Source: Mycolicibacterium frederiksbergense
GTDB lineage: Bacteria; Actinomycetota; Actinomycetes; Mycobacteriales; Mycobacteriaceae
Assembly: GCF_012223425.1 (NCBI RefSeq)
Contig: NZ_CP038799.1
Location: 2,294,001 to 2,358,000 of the forward strand
Direction of reading: 5' to 3'
Length of the DNA: 64,000 nt
In this document: positions 9,226 through 18,002 of the stretch, in pieces
Layout of the letters: every line of letters begins with the position of its first letter
Position numbering within the stretch: position 1 is the first letter of the stretch
The notes under the pieces: model-generated
Seen by the model: the letters and a program-made list of their open reading frames with translations, nothing else
Database searches by the model: none
Told to the model about the DNA's origin: nothing
Program-made: the position numbers and the translations under genes

Positions 9226-10812
9226 CTATCCCTGTGATCCGGGCGGAAGGAACGGCGGGTTGCCGGGAAGCGGCTCGGTGTCCGCCGGCGACAGCTGCTG
9301 ACCCGGCCCTGGCGGTGGCGGCGGTCCCGGCACCGGTGGTGGCAGCGGCGCGCGGCTCGGGATGGGTCCCGGCGGTGCCGGAACCCCGGGCGGACCGACC
9401 GGCACGGTGCGTGCCCCCGGCGGACCGGGCACCAGCGGCACCGGGGTGCCGGGCACGTTGGGCGGCAACTGTCCGGGGATTCCGGCGCTCGGGACGCCCG
9501 GTGTCGGGCCGAGGCCGTGCGCGTTCGGATCGGAGGTCTGCACACCCACCGGACCCTGATAGTTCGGGCCGTACGGGTTGTCGCCATACGGGCCGACCGT
9601 GAGATCCGCACAGGGCAGCGGGTTTCCGGGCCGCGGCAGGCCATCGGCCGGCGGGGTGTAGGAGCACGGTGACCCGGGTGGCACCGCGGGGCCGGGGAAC
9701 TCCGGCGTCCCTTCGAGCACCCTCGGCGCCGGCGGCGGTGCGCCGTTCTCGAAGCGGGCGCCGTTCGGGTCGGGGAACTGGAACGCGGGCAGGCCGGCGT
9801 TGCGCCAGAACTCCTCCGGGTTGATGCCGCGCTTCTTGAACGCCGCATCGACGAAGGGCTGCAGCAGTGTGGGCGGCAGCAGGTTCACCAGCATCACCTT
9901 GAAGTATGGGCCGGTCGCCATAGCCTCGGCGAGCGAGGTGACGAACCTCCCTATTATGCTCAAGGAGTCGGCGAGGTCCTGCTTGCGCTCCACCAGCGTG
10001 TCACTGACGGTGTTGAGCTGGGTCAACACCTTGTTGAGATTCGGGTTGTCGTCGATCAGACCGTTGATCTGCTCGGACACCCCGGAGATGCGTTCCAGCA
10101 GCAGGTTGACCGCCTGGCTGCGCTCGTTCACCGCGGCCAGCAGGGTTTGCGCGTTGACCAGCAGCGCGTTCACCTGTCCGCTGCGGTCACCGAGGACGGT
10201 GGCGATCTTGTTGGCGTTGGCCAGCAGATCCTTGAGCTCGTCGTCACGCTGCCCGAGCGTGTCGGAGAACCGCTGCAGCCCTTCCAGCGCCGACTGCAGG
10301 TGCGGCGAGGTCTGATCGACGGTCTCCGACAACACATTCAGCGACTGCTTGATGGCCTGGGTGTCCCAGCCGGACGCCGCGTCGGTGACGTCCATGAACG
10401 CGTCGTAGATCTGATACGGCGTCTGGGTCTGCTCCACCGGCAGGAAGCCGCGCGGTTTCAGCAGCGTGTCACCGCGGGGTTCAACCTCGATGTTCTTGCG
10501 GCCCAGCACGGTATCGGTGCGGATGGCGGCGCGGCTCTCGGTGCCGATCTGGCGGCCGCCGAGGGTGTAACCGATCTCGACCTTGTCGCCCTTGATCTCC
10601 ATGCTCTGCACGGTGCCGACGTCGACGCCGGCGATGCGCACCTTGTCCGCGATGTTCAGGCCGCCGGTGTCATTGAACTGTGCGTAGTAGGTCGGCACCG
10701 CAAACAACATCGGCACGGTCGTGATGCTGGAACCGACGCCGATGACCAGTGCCACCGTCAGCACGCCCATCACACCCTTACGGGTGCGGTCCGAACCCTG
10801 GATTGTCCTCAT
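9226..10812 (-). CDS. mce1C: Mce-family protein Mce1C
   Basis: Third Mce subunit, 528 residues: a membrane anchor at about 14-40, the Mce domain (42-120), a helical region to about residue 310, then an exceptionally Pro/Gly-rich tail of roughly 180 residues. The ATG overlaps the mce1B stop by 4 bases (ATGA), which argues against the longer in-frame start 12 bases upstream. The Pro-rich tail is a known feature of C-type Mce subunits, and its role is unresolved. Confidence 0.93.
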   Translation of the reverse strand: MRTIQGSDRTRKGVMGVLTVALVIGVGSSITTVPMLFAVPTYYAQFNDTGGLNIADKVRIAGVDVGTVQSMEIKGDKVEIGYTLGGRQIGTESRAAIRTDTVLGRKNIEVEPRGDTLLKPRGFLPVEQTQTPYQIYDAFMDVTDAASGWDTQAIKQSLNVLSETVDQTSPHLQSALEGLQRFSDTLGQRDDELKDLLANANKIATVLGDRSGQVNALLVNAQTLLAAVNERSQAVNLLLERISGVSEQINGLIDDNPNLNKVLTQLNTVSDTLVERKQDLADSLSIIGRFVTSLAEAMATGPYFKVMLVNLLPPTLLQPFVDAAFKKRGINPEEFWRNAGLPAFQFPDPNGARFENGAPPPAPRVLEGTPEFPGPAVPPGSPCSYTPPADGLPRPGNPLPCADLTVGPYGDNPYGPNYQGPVGVQTSDPNAHGLGPTPGVPSAGIPGQLPPNVPGTPVPLVPGPPGARTVPVGPPGVPAPPGPIPSRAPLPPPVPGPPPPPGPGQQLSPADTEPLPGNPPFLPPGSQG

Positions 10813-11840
10813 TGCGGGGTGCACCTCCCCGTGGGTTGGCCGGTCAACTTGACCGTGCGGACCGGTCCGCCCGGCTGAAGGCCATTAAGCCGCAGCGAGA
10901 GGTCGCAGGCGTAGAAGTTGAAGAAGTCACCATAGATGCCTCCGGAACGACCGATGATCCGCAGCGCGGCCGGGACCTGCGCGACGATGTCGTTGACCTG
11001 ATCGAGCTGATCGACCAACGGCTGCTGGATGGTCTCCAGGTACCCTAGCGTGTCGCGCAGCAACGGCCGGTTGTCGGCCAGCAGATCCGACAGCGACCCG
11101 GCGGCGTTGCTGATGTCGGCCACCGAGGCACCTATCGGATCGGCGCGGTCCTTCAGCCCGGTGATCAGGGTCTCGAAGTTCTTCAAGGTGTCATCGAACT
11201 GCTTCTGGTGCTTGACGGTGGTGTCTAGGACCGTGTTGAGGTTGGTGATGACCTCGCCGATGGCCTGGTCGCGGTCGGCCAGCGCGGTCGTGAGTTCGGC
11301 CGTCTGGTCCAGGATGTTGTTGATCGTCCCGCCCTGGCCTTGGAAGATGGTGATGATGGAGGTTGCGATGTTGTTGACCTTGTCCGCGTCAAGGGATTTG
11401 AACAGCGGACGGAATCCGCCGACCAGCGCGTCGAGGTCGAGCGCGGGTTCGGTGCGTTCCACCGGGATGGTGCTGCCACCGGGCAGCACCGCATCGCTGT
11501 CGCCGCGCCGCAGTTCCACGTAGCGGTTCCCGATCAGATCGAGGTAACGGATCGCGGCGGTGGTCTCCTGGAACAGCTGGAGATTGCGCTCCACCGCGAA
11601 GTCGACCCGGACCTGATTGCCGCCGTCGATGAGGACGACGTCCTCGACCTTGCCGACCTCGACGCCGTAGGCGCGCACGAACTGTCCGGCACGCAGACCG
11701 CTGGCGTTCTCGAATACCGCCGAATAGCCGGTGGTGCGGTCGAATCGGAGCTGGGCGAACACCACGAAGATGATCGCGGTGAAGGTGAGCAGCACCGCGG
11801 ATATCGCGCCCAGTTTGAAGAGCGTTCCTTTGATACTCAT
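10809..11840 (-). CDS. mce1B: Mce-family protein Mce1B
   Basis: Second Mce subunit, 343 residues, without the long tail of the C, D and F subunits. The anchor is at about residues 8-30 and the Mce domain at 35-115. The ATG start (MSIKGTLFK) is preceded by GCGAGG inside a 14-bp element that also precedes yrbE1B at the same 7-base spacing. A 61-base spacer separates it from mce1A, one of only two long gaps inside the mce1 operon. Confidence 0.93.
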   Translation of the reverse strand: MSIKGTLFKLGAISAVLLTFTAIIFVVFAQLRFDRTTGYSAVFENASGLRAGQFVRAYGVEVGKVEDVVLIDGGNQVRVDFAVERNLQLFQETTAAIRYLDLIGNRYVELRRGDSDAVLPGGSTIPVERTEPALDLDALVGGFRPLFKSLDADKVNNIATSIITIFQGQGGTINNILDQTAELTTALADRDQAIGEVITNLNTVLDTTVKHQKQFDDTLKNFETLITGLKDRADPIGASVADISNAAGSLSDLLADNRPLLRDTLGYLETIQQPLVDQLDQVNDIVAQVPAALRIIGRSGGIYGDFFNFYACDLSLRLNGLQPGGPVRTVKLTGQPTGRCTPQ

Positions 11841-11901
11841 GCGGCTCCCTCGCAGGCTCGGGTCCCGCATGCCAGTTGTCTATTCGTTCCGCAAGCGTCA
11901 C
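11841..11901. repeat. Spacer with 14-bp repeat before mce1B
   Basis: This 61-base gap resembles the gap before yrbE1B (13997-14062). On the minus strand both hold CCGAGCCTGCGAGG exactly 7 bases before the ATG (here 11848-11861). Both also carry a similar TGAGYGAMGCTTGCG-like stretch near the preceding stop codon. The 14-bp element supplies the ribosome-binding site. Confidence 0.65.
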
Positions 11902-13122
11902 TCATGGGTTGATCGTGTTCTCCCCCACTTGGCGGCCCCAGACATATTCCTGCATGATCGGCTGGCCGAGTTCGAAGTGGTTGTACGGGGCGAGGCTCGC
12001 GCCGGTGTCCATCACCAGGTACGGCATCGGCCACAGGTCGCGGGTGATCGGCTGCCAGCAGCCGGGCCGCCCGCCGGGGCCGCCCTTGGCGTTGACGCGG
12101 GGCAGGTTGTCCGGGAACACGTACGGATTTCCGGCACCGAGCACCGAGGACCGCGTCAACAGGGAATAGCCGTTACCGCCCAGTGCCGCGGCGAGTTTGG
12201 GCGCCACGTCGTGGAAGTTGCGGATGGTGCAGAACAGCTGCGGACTGTAGTAGTCCAGCAGTTTCGAGGTGGGCAGCAGGTCCTGCGCGCCGCGCACCAG
12301 GTACGGCCCGCCGCGCTCGAAGATATCGGCGCCGGTGTTGCCGAAGCCGACGGCCGCCATCAGGGCCTGATCGATATTGCCCTGCTCGTCGTTGAGCGCC
12401 TGCGCGGTGATCACCGCATTGCTCAGGCCGTCGAACAGATCCGGCGCCGCATCGGAGTACACCTCGCCCAGATCGGCCAGGCCGGCGATATCGCGGCGGA
12501 TCTGCGGCATCCGCGGATTCAGTTCGCCGAGAATGTCATTGCCGTCCACGATCGACTGACCGAACTTGTCGCCGAGCCCGTCCAGCGCCTGGGCGGCGGC
12601 GGTCAGGGTCTGGTTCAGCTTCACCGGGTCGATCTGCTCGGCGATCTTCATGATCGTCTCGAACAGGGTGTTGAACTCGGTGGTGGTGCCGGAGGCCTCG
12701 ATGGTGGCCCCGCTCGCCAGCCGGGTGGCTGCCGGGTTGTCCGGGGACAGGAAGGAGATGTACTTGTTGCCGAACACCGTGGTGGCCCGCAGTTCGGCCT
12801 CCACGTTGGACGGGATGAGCGACAGGTACTTCGGGTCCACGTCGAGGGTGAGCTTGGCTTTGGGAACCTCACCGACCGTGACCACCCCGGCCTCGGTCAG
12901 CCGCCCGATCGGGACGCCGTTGAAGGTGACCTTGGAACCCGGGTCCATTGCCAGACCGGCACGTTCGGCCATCACCGTCAACTGGACCCGCTTCTCGAAG
13001 AAGCCGCGGAACTGCAGCCAGGTCAGGCTCAGGATGAGCGCACTGATCAGCAACAGCACCAGACCGGCCAGTTTGTAGGGCGGGGTCTTGGGCTTGTTCA
13101 GAGGTGCCCGCGAAGTCGTCAT
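11902..13122 (-). CDS. mce1A: Mce-family protein Mce1A
   Basis: First Mce subunit, 406 residues, somewhat shorter than the M. tuberculosis protein. A transmembrane segment at residues 18-36 is followed by the Mce domain (about 40-120), containing GSKVTFNGVPIG. The start at ATG (MTTSRAPL) lies 4 bases after yrbE1B and avoids overlap with it. Mce1A is the subunit historically linked to host-cell entry; in the transporter it contributes to the lipid tunnel. Confidence 0.93.
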   Translation of the reverse strand: MTTSRAPLNKPKTPPYKLAGLVLLLISALILSLTWLQFRGFFEKRVQLTVMAERAGLAMDPGSKVTFNGVPIGRLTEAGVVTVGEVPKAKLTLDVDPKYLSLIPSNVEAELRATTVFGNKYISFLSPDNPAATRLASGATIEASGTTTEFNTLFETIMKIAEQIDPVKLNQTLTAAAQALDGLGDKFGQSIVDGNDILGELNPRMPQIRRDIAGLADLGEVYSDAAPDLFDGLSNAVITAQALNDEQGNIDQALMAAVGFGNTGADIFERGGPYLVRGAQDLLPTSKLLDYYSPQLFCTIRNFHDVAPKLAAALGGNGYSLLTRSSVLGAGNPYVFPDNLPRVNAKGGPGGRPGCWQPITRDLWPMPYLVMDTGASLAPYNHFELGQPIMQEYVWGRQVGENTINP

Positions 13123-13126
13123 GGCG

Positions 13127-13996
13127 CTACACCGTGAGGTTGAAGTTCGGGTCGGTGCCATACAGCGCCAACGAGGCCAACAGCACCACCAACACGATGG
13201 CGATCAGCGAGGTCCGCATCGAGCGACCCACCGCCTCGCCCACACCCACCGCGCCGCCACTGGCGAAGTAGCCGAAGTAGCAGTGGTTCAACATGATGAT
13301 GATCGACATGATGATGACCTCCAGGAACGACCACATGACATCGTCGACGCGCAGGAATGTGTGGAAGTAGTGCTCGTAGGTACCGACCGACTGTGAATAG
13401 AACACCGTGGTGACCAGCTGAGCGGACAGGAAGGACAGCAGGATCGCCATCGCGTAGAGCGGGACGATGACGATGGCGCCGGCCATCAGCCGAGTGGACA
13501 CCAGATACGAGATCGACTTGATGCCCATCACTTCCAGTGCGTCGATCTCCTCGCTGATGCGCATGGCGCCGAGTTCGGCGGTCGCACCGGCGCCGACGGT
13601 GGCGGCCATCGCCTGGCCGGTGACGACGGGCGCGACCACCCGGATGTTGGCCAGGGCGGCGAAGAATCCGGTGAAGGCCTCGACACCGATATTGCCCAGG
13701 GAGGCGAAGCCCTGGATGGCGATCAGGGAGCCCGCCGAGAGGGTGACGAAGCCGATGATGGCCACGGTGCCGCCGATGACGGCCATCGCGCCGGTGCCCA
13801 TGCCGATCTCGGCGACCAGGCGCAGCGCCTCGCGGCGGTAGTTCTTGAACGCGTGCGGAAGTGAACCGACCGCCTGCACCACGAACCAGGCGACATGGCC
13901 GATGCTGTCGAGGAATCGGGCGGGCCCGCCGGCGAAGCCGCGGGTGCGGTCGAACGCGCGGGGGAAGCGGGTCCGCAGGACTGCAGCGGTACTCAT
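13127..13996 (-). CDS. yrbE1B: MlaE/YrbE-type permease YrbE1B
   Basis: Permease of 289 residues, second half of the YrbE1A/B pair. Five to six hydrophobic segments and the MlaE-family EEIDALEVMGI motif (near residue 146) are clear. With YrbE1A it forms the inner-membrane channel of the Mce1 lipid importer, driven by an MceG-type ATPase encoded elsewhere. It is followed by mce1A at 4 bases. Confidence 0.94.
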   Translation of the reverse strand: MSTAAVLRTRFPRAFDRTRGFAGGPARFLDSIGHVAWFVVQAVGSLPHAFKNYRREALRLVAEIGMGTGAMAVIGGTVAIIGFVTLSAGSLIAIQGFASLGNIGVEAFTGFFAALANIRVVAPVVTGQAMAATVGAGATAELGAMRISEEIDALEVMGIKSISYLVSTRLMAGAIVIVPLYAMAILLSFLSAQLVTTVFYSQSVGTYEHYFHTFLRVDDVMWSFLEVIIMSIIIMLNHCYFGYFASGGAVGVGEAVGRSMRTSLIAIVLVVLLASLALYGTDPNFNLTV

Positions 13997-14062
13997 GCGT
14001 CCGCCTCGCAGGCTCGGCGGCCGGATTCAGTGTCGATGGTTCGCTCGCAAGCTTCGCTCACG
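13997..14062. repeat. Spacer with 14-bp repeat before yrbE1B
   Basis: A 66-base gap between yrbE1A and yrbE1B. It contains CCGAGCCTGCGAGG (minus strand, 14004-14017) 7 bases before the ATG, identical in sequence and spacing to the element before mce1B. It also contains a GTGAGCGAAGCTTGCGAG-like stretch resembling small repeats seen in mycobacterial intergenic regions. Confidence 0.65.
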
Positions 14063-14860
14063 TCACCCTCCCGTTCCGAAGCGGACGCCGATGGTCGTCA
14101 GCACCACGTTCACCGCGAACAGCGCGACCACGCAGAGCACCAGGGTTTCGTTCACCGCGGTCCCGACCCCCTTCGATCCACCGGCGACGGTCAGGCCCCG
14201 GTAGCAGCCGACCAGCCCGGCAATGAGTCCGAACAGGGTGGCCTTGATGACCGAAATCATCACCTCGGGGAAACCGGTGAGCAGTGTCAGCGTGGAGACG
14301 TAGGCGCCGGCGTTGACGTTCTGGATGTAGACACCGAAGAAGTAGCCGCCGACGAGGCCGATGGTGATCACCGCGCCGTTGAGCAGGAAGGCCACGAAGG
14401 TCGCGGCGACGACGCGGGGTGCCACGAGGCGTTCGATGGGATCGATGCCGAGCACCTCCATCGCATCGATCTCTTCGCGGACGGTGCGGGCCCCGAGGTC
14501 GGCGCAGATCGCCGTGGATCCCGCGCCGGCGACCACGAGCACCGTGACCAGCGGCCCGAGTTGGGTGACGGCGCCGAGCGCGGCGCCGGCGCCGGAGACG
14601 TCGGCCGCGCCGAACTCGGCCAGCAGGATGTTGAGTGTGAAGATGATGAGCACGGTCAGCGGGATGGACACCGCCAGCGTCGGCAGGAAGGCGACCCGGA
14701 TCAGGAACCAGCTCTGCAGCACAAATTCCTTGAACTGGAAGGGCCGGGTGAGCAGCGCCTTCCCCGTCAGTACGCTCATCTTGAAGAAGCCGCCGATCAT
14801 GGACAGCGGTTTGTCGAGCTGATCCTTGACGTAGTCGACCAGACCGTTGCCCGCCGTCAC
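14063..14860 (-). CDS. yrbE1A: MlaE/YrbE-type permease YrbE1A
   Basis: Permease of 265 residues with the EEIDAMEVLGIDPI coupling motif near residue 127 and about five membrane segments. The GTG start is preceded by GAGGTGCGCCG. It forms the inner-membrane channel with YrbE1B. A 216-base gap to fadD5 carries a near-perfect 18-bp palindrome, so a promoter internal to the operon is likely in addition to the one upstream of fadD5. Confidence 0.94.
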   Translation of the reverse strand: MTAGNGLVDYVKDQLDKPLSMIGGFFKMSVLTGKALLTRPFQFKEFVLQSWFLIRVAFLPTLAVSIPLTVLIIFTLNILLAEFGAADVSGAGAALGAVTQLGPLVTVLVVAGAGSTAICADLGARTVREEIDAMEVLGIDPIERLVAPRVVAATFVAFLLNGAVITIGLVGGYFFGVYIQNVNAGAYVSTLTLLTGFPEVMISVIKATLFGLIAGLVGCYRGLTVAGGSKGVGTAVNETLVLCVVALFAVNVVLTTIGVRFGTGG

Positions 14861-14962
14861 CGGCGCACCTCGGAACCGAGTTCACAGCGTGGCGGCATCA
14901 CCTGTCGCACGCCCCCTCCTTGACTTACTCGGAACCCGCGTCCGTTGGCCTGTGATTTTGGT

Positions 14963-14980
14963 CTACCTACCGGTTGGTAG
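14963..14980. promoter_or_regulatory. 18-bp palindrome before yrbE1A
   Basis: CTACCTACCGGTTGGTAG pairs at 8 of 9 positions around a CCGG centre. The size and symmetry fit a TetR-family operator. It lies in the fadD5-yrbE1A gap, 103 bases before the yrbE1A start. A related sequence (ACC-AT-CCGG-TC-GGT) lies before the aldehyde dehydrogenase gene at 57737-57750. Confidence 0.5.
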
Positions 14981-15076
14981 TAAGGCAGACCACAGCACTG
15001 TACCCGATCCGCTACCGGCGGTGTCGCACATCGGGTTTATTCACACCGCAACTGTTAGCAAAGACATCCCGTCCGG

Positions 15077-16705
15077 TTACCTCTCCGAGGCCGTTTCAGA
15101 AACCCTTGCCGCAGTGGAACTTTCGCTGGCGTCAATGGATTCCTCCGCACCGAAGGCCGAGCGCAGCTCTGTTTTGAGGACCTTGCCCGATGGATTTCGG
15201 GGCAGTGCGTCGACGATCTCCAGCGCCTTGGGGTGCTTGTATCTGGCTAACCTCTCGGTGAGGAAGTCGTCGAGTTCGGCGAGCGTGAGGCCCGTCGCGG
15301 ACAAAGCTATAACAGCGACCGGAACCTCGCCCCACTTCCGGTGTGGACGCCCGATCACCGCAACCTCCGCAATTGCCGGGTGAGCGGCCAGAACGTTCTC
15401 CACTTCCGCGCAGTAGATGTTCTCGCCGCCGGAGATGATCATGTCCTTCTTACGGTCGACGACCCAGATGTAACCCTCCTCGTCCTGGCGAACGAGGTCC
15501 CCGGAGTGGAACCAGCCGTCCGCGAACGCCTCGGCGGTGGCCTTCGGGTTGTTCCAGTAGCCCGACATCAGGGTCGGCGCTCGGTAGACGATCTCGCCGA
15601 CCTGGCCGACCGCGACATCGTTCATATCCTCGTCGACGATGCGTGCCGACACCGTGGGGATGACCCGTCCGACCGAGCCCAGCTTGCGGATTGCGTCTTC
15701 CCCCAACAACATACAAGTCACCGGGGACATCTCGGTCTGACCGAACGCGGCGAGGATGCTGGCGCCCGGGAAGGTTTCGGCCATGTCCTTCAGCAACGTG
15801 TCCGATGCCGGCGCGGCGCCCCAGGACAGCACCCGCAGCCGGAGGTTGCGCGGCTGGGCACGCTGGGCCGCGCAGACCGCCTGCCACTGCGCGGGCACCA
15901 GGAAGATGCCCGTCACCTCCTCGGCCGCCAGCACGTCGAGCAGGGCTCCGGGGTCGAAGGCCCCGAGCGGATAGAGCACCGTCGGGCGGCCCAGCAGCAG
16001 GCCCGGGATCATGTTGCCGATACCGGCGATGTGGAACAGCGGAACGCCGATGAAGCCGACGTCGTGATTCAGATCGGCACCGTTGGTGAACAGGAAGGTC
16101 AGCGCCTGCCCGGTGATGTTGGTGTGGGTGAGCACCGCGCCCTTGGGCCGGCCGGTGGTGCCCGAGGTGTACATGATCAGCGCCGGTGAATCGTTCGGGA
16201 TGTCGGCCGGGGCGGGTGCTGGGCCGGATTCGGCCAGCAGGTCGTCATAGCCCAGGACATCGTCATCGCCGGCGGTCCCGGCCACGATCACCGTCGACAG
16301 GGTCGCGTCCAGCGCACGCACAGCGGTGGCCACCGGTGCCAGCACTGCTTCGGTGATGACCACCGCCGCGGCGCAGTCAGCGACAAGAAAGGCGATCTCC
16401 GGCGGGGTCATCCGGAAGTTCACCGGGACCGCGATGGCGCCGAGCCGGTTGGCGGCCAGGAACGACTCGATGAACTCGGTGCGGTTGAGCATGAGGATGA
16501 GCACCCGGTCCCCGGGCCCGACACCGCGACGCTGCAGCGCCCCGGCCAACTTGGTGACCCGCTCGTCGAGTTCGGCCCACGTGGTGGTGTGGCCGAGAAA
16601 GCGCAGCGCCGTCTTTTCCGGCTGCATCAAGGCGTGCCGGGTCAGCTGGTTGGACCAGTTCTGCTGACGGGCGAGATAGGGCTGTTCGGTGCTGTGAGCA
16701 GTCAA
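15077..16705 (-). CDS. fadD5: Fatty-acid CoA ligase FadD5
   Basis: AMP-forming acyl-CoA synthetase, about 542 residues. The ATP-binding P-loop-like motif YTSGTTGRPKGA, the QTEMSPVTC region, the WFHSGDL motif and the C-terminal Lys motif (SGKVLKTE) are all present. It activates fatty acids, probably those imported by Mce1 or released from membrane lipids. FadD5 at the head of the operon is the hallmark of mce1. No strong ribosome site decides the start; TTG at 16705 gives an N-terminus like known FadD5, and a TTG at 16735 is possible. Confidence 0.93.
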   Translation of the reverse strand: MTAHSTEQPYLARQQNWSNQLTRHALMQPEKTALRFLGHTTTWAELDERVTKLAGALQRRGVGPGDRVLILMLNRTEFIESFLAANRLGAIAVPVNFRMTPPEIAFLVADCAAAVVITEAVLAPVATAVRALDATLSTVIVAGTAGDDDVLGYDDLLAESGPAPAPADIPNDSPALIMYTSGTTGRPKGAVLTHTNITGQALTFLFTNGADLNHDVGFIGVPLFHIAGIGNMIPGLLLGRPTVLYPLGAFDPGALLDVLAAEEVTGIFLVPAQWQAVCAAQRAQPRNLRLRVLSWGAAPASDTLLKDMAETFPGASILAAFGQTEMSPVTCMLLGEDAIRKLGSVGRVIPTVSARIVDEDMNDVAVGQVGEIVYRAPTLMSGYWNNPKATAEAFADGWFHSGDLVRQDEEGYIWVVDRKKDMIISGGENIYCAEVENVLAAHPAIAEVAVIGRPHRKWGEVPVAVIALSATGLTLAELDDFLTERLARYKHPKALEIVDALPRNPSGKVLKTELRSAFGAEESIDASESSTAARVSETASER

Positions 16706-16754
16706 CGCGAAGGCTCTTTCGTCAGGGATGCGCAACCGGGCTTGCGCGATGTTG

Positions 16755-16770
16755 ATATTTGATCAAACAT
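16755..16770. promoter_or_regulatory. Candidate Mce1R operator 1
   Basis: AT-N-TTTGATCAAA-N-AT, with a perfect 10-bp core at 16758-16767, in the divergent fadD5/mce1R region. GntR/FCD regulators bind short AT-rich palindromes of this type. The position next to fadD5 fits repression of the mce1 operon. Confidence 0.45.
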
Positions 16771-16771
16771 T

Positions 16772-16800
16772 GTGTCGTCGCGGTCACACTATGACGACAC
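16772..16800. promoter_or_regulatory. Candidate Mce1R operator 2
   Basis: Perfect 8-bp inverted repeat GTGTCGTC and GACGACAC separated by 13 bases, directly beside the first palindrome. Its presence supports starting mce1R at 16862 and not at 16772, where the repeat would be coding. Confidence 0.4.
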
Positions 16801-16861
16801 CGCCGACTTGAACAAGCCGTCCGCGATACGTCACCACCGCTCGTTGAGAGGACGGCAGCCC

Positions 16862-17542
16862 GTGCACGCACCCGCGAAACTGCGGCCTGCCCGTCGTCGC
16901 GAACAACTCTCCGACGAGGTCGCCGGATATCTGCGGGTCGCGATCATGTCCGGGTCTCTGCGGCCCGGAACGTTCGTGCGCCTCGACGAGACGGCCGCAC
17001 AACTCGGCGTGAGCATCACCCCGGTACGCGAGGCGCTGCGGACCCTGCGCGGTGAGGGGCTGGTGCAGCTGGAGCCCCATCGCGGACATGTGGTGGCCCC
17101 CTTCACCCGAGATGACATCGCCGATATCTTCTGGCTGCAGGGAATGATCGCCGCCGAACTCGCCTCGACCGCGGCTCAGCGTGCCGACGACACCGATATC
17201 GACGAGCTGGAACGGCTGACCGACGCGCTCGACGATGCGGTGCAGGGTGGCGATGTCGATGCGATCGCGCTGGCGGAGTTCAATTTCCACCGCACGTTCA
17301 ACCGCACCACGAACCGGATGAAGCTGGCCTGGTTCCTGCTGAACGCCGCACGCTATCTGCCGCCGCACATCTACGCCTCCGACCCCCAATGGGGTGTGGA
17401 GGCGGTGGCCAACCATCGCCAACTGGTGACCGCGCTGCGGCAACGCGATGTCAGCGAGGTCGTCCGGCTGACCCGCAGCCAGTTCGACGACGGTGCGCGC
17501 CGGTTGACCAGCCTGCTCGACGATCTGGGGCTGTGGACCTGA
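16862..17542 (+). CDS. mce1R: GntR/FCD transcriptional regulator Mce1R
   Basis: Regulator of 226 residues with an N-terminal winged helix (LDETAAQLGVSITPVREALR, residues 43-62) and an FCD ligand-binding domain (about 80-215). It is divergent from fadD5, exactly as Rv0165c (Mce1R), which represses the mce1 operon. The GTG at 16862 follows GAGAGG at acceptable spacing. A longer frame from 16772 would add 30 residues unlike the family and overlap an inverted repeat. Confidence 0.9.
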   Translation: MHAPAKLRPARRREQLSDEVAGYLRVAIMSGSLRPGTFVRLDETAAQLGVSITPVREALRTLRGEGLVQLEPHRGHVVAPFTRDDIADIFWLQGMIAAELASTAAQRADDTDIDELERLTDALDDAVQGGDVDAIALAEFNFHRTFNRTTNRMKLAWFLLNAARYLPPHIYASDPQWGVEAVANHRQLVTALRQRDVSEVVRLTRSQFDDGARRLTSLLDDLGLWT

Positions 17543-17980
17543 TCAGGCCAGCTGCTCGGCGCGCTTCTTCAGATTGCCCGCCAGGTGCTCCAGCGCATCG
17601 CCCGCGACCTTCTTCACCATCATCGCGGGCACGCCCGGCATGGCCACCTCGACATCCATGTCGACGGTGAGCAGGCTCGTGGGGCCCATGTCCACCACGG
17701 CGAACAGCTGCTCCTGCTTGGAGAACAGGTTGCCCTGCTGCATGACCGTCTGGATCTGGCTCTCGCCCGGGTAGTACACGGCCTGGATATAGGTGCCCTC
17801 CATGCCCTGCACCTTGGTGTCCAGCCGTAGCTGGCTGGGGCGGCCGTCGTCGTAGCGGGCCAGCACCCACGCGCCGGTGACCTCTTCGTTCCACTGCGGG
17901 TAGGCCTCGAAATCGGCGACGATCGCCATGATCGCGGCGGCGGGGGCGGCAACCTCGACGGTCTTGCTCACGACTGGCAT
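17543..17980 (-). CDS. SRPBCC-fold protein (TB18.5/Rv0164-like)
   Basis: Protein of 145 residues of the cyclase/dehydrase SRPBCC (START-like) superfamily. The start VEVAAPAAAIMAIVADFEAY is typical for a hydrophobic-ligand cavity protein. It is adjacent to mce1R, as Rv0164 is in M. tuberculosis. Lipid or small-molecule binding is plausible but not shown. It is transcribed after the thioesterase gene with a 22-base gap. Confidence 0.88.
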   Translation of the reverse strand: MPVVSKTVEVAAPAAAIMAIVADFEAYPQWNEEVTGAWVLARYDDGRPSQLRLDTKVQGMEGTYIQAVYYPGESQIQTVMQQGNLFSKQEQLFAVVDMGPTSLLTVDMDVEVAMPGVPAMMVKKVAGDALEHLAGNLKKRAEQLA

Positions 17981-18002
17981 CGGGCGAGCATATCGCCGGG
18001 GC

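Noticed and set aside
11731-13137. 468-codon plus-strand open frame opposite mce1A
   Set aside because: Mce1A is clearly the real gene; the opposite translation has no recognisable motif.
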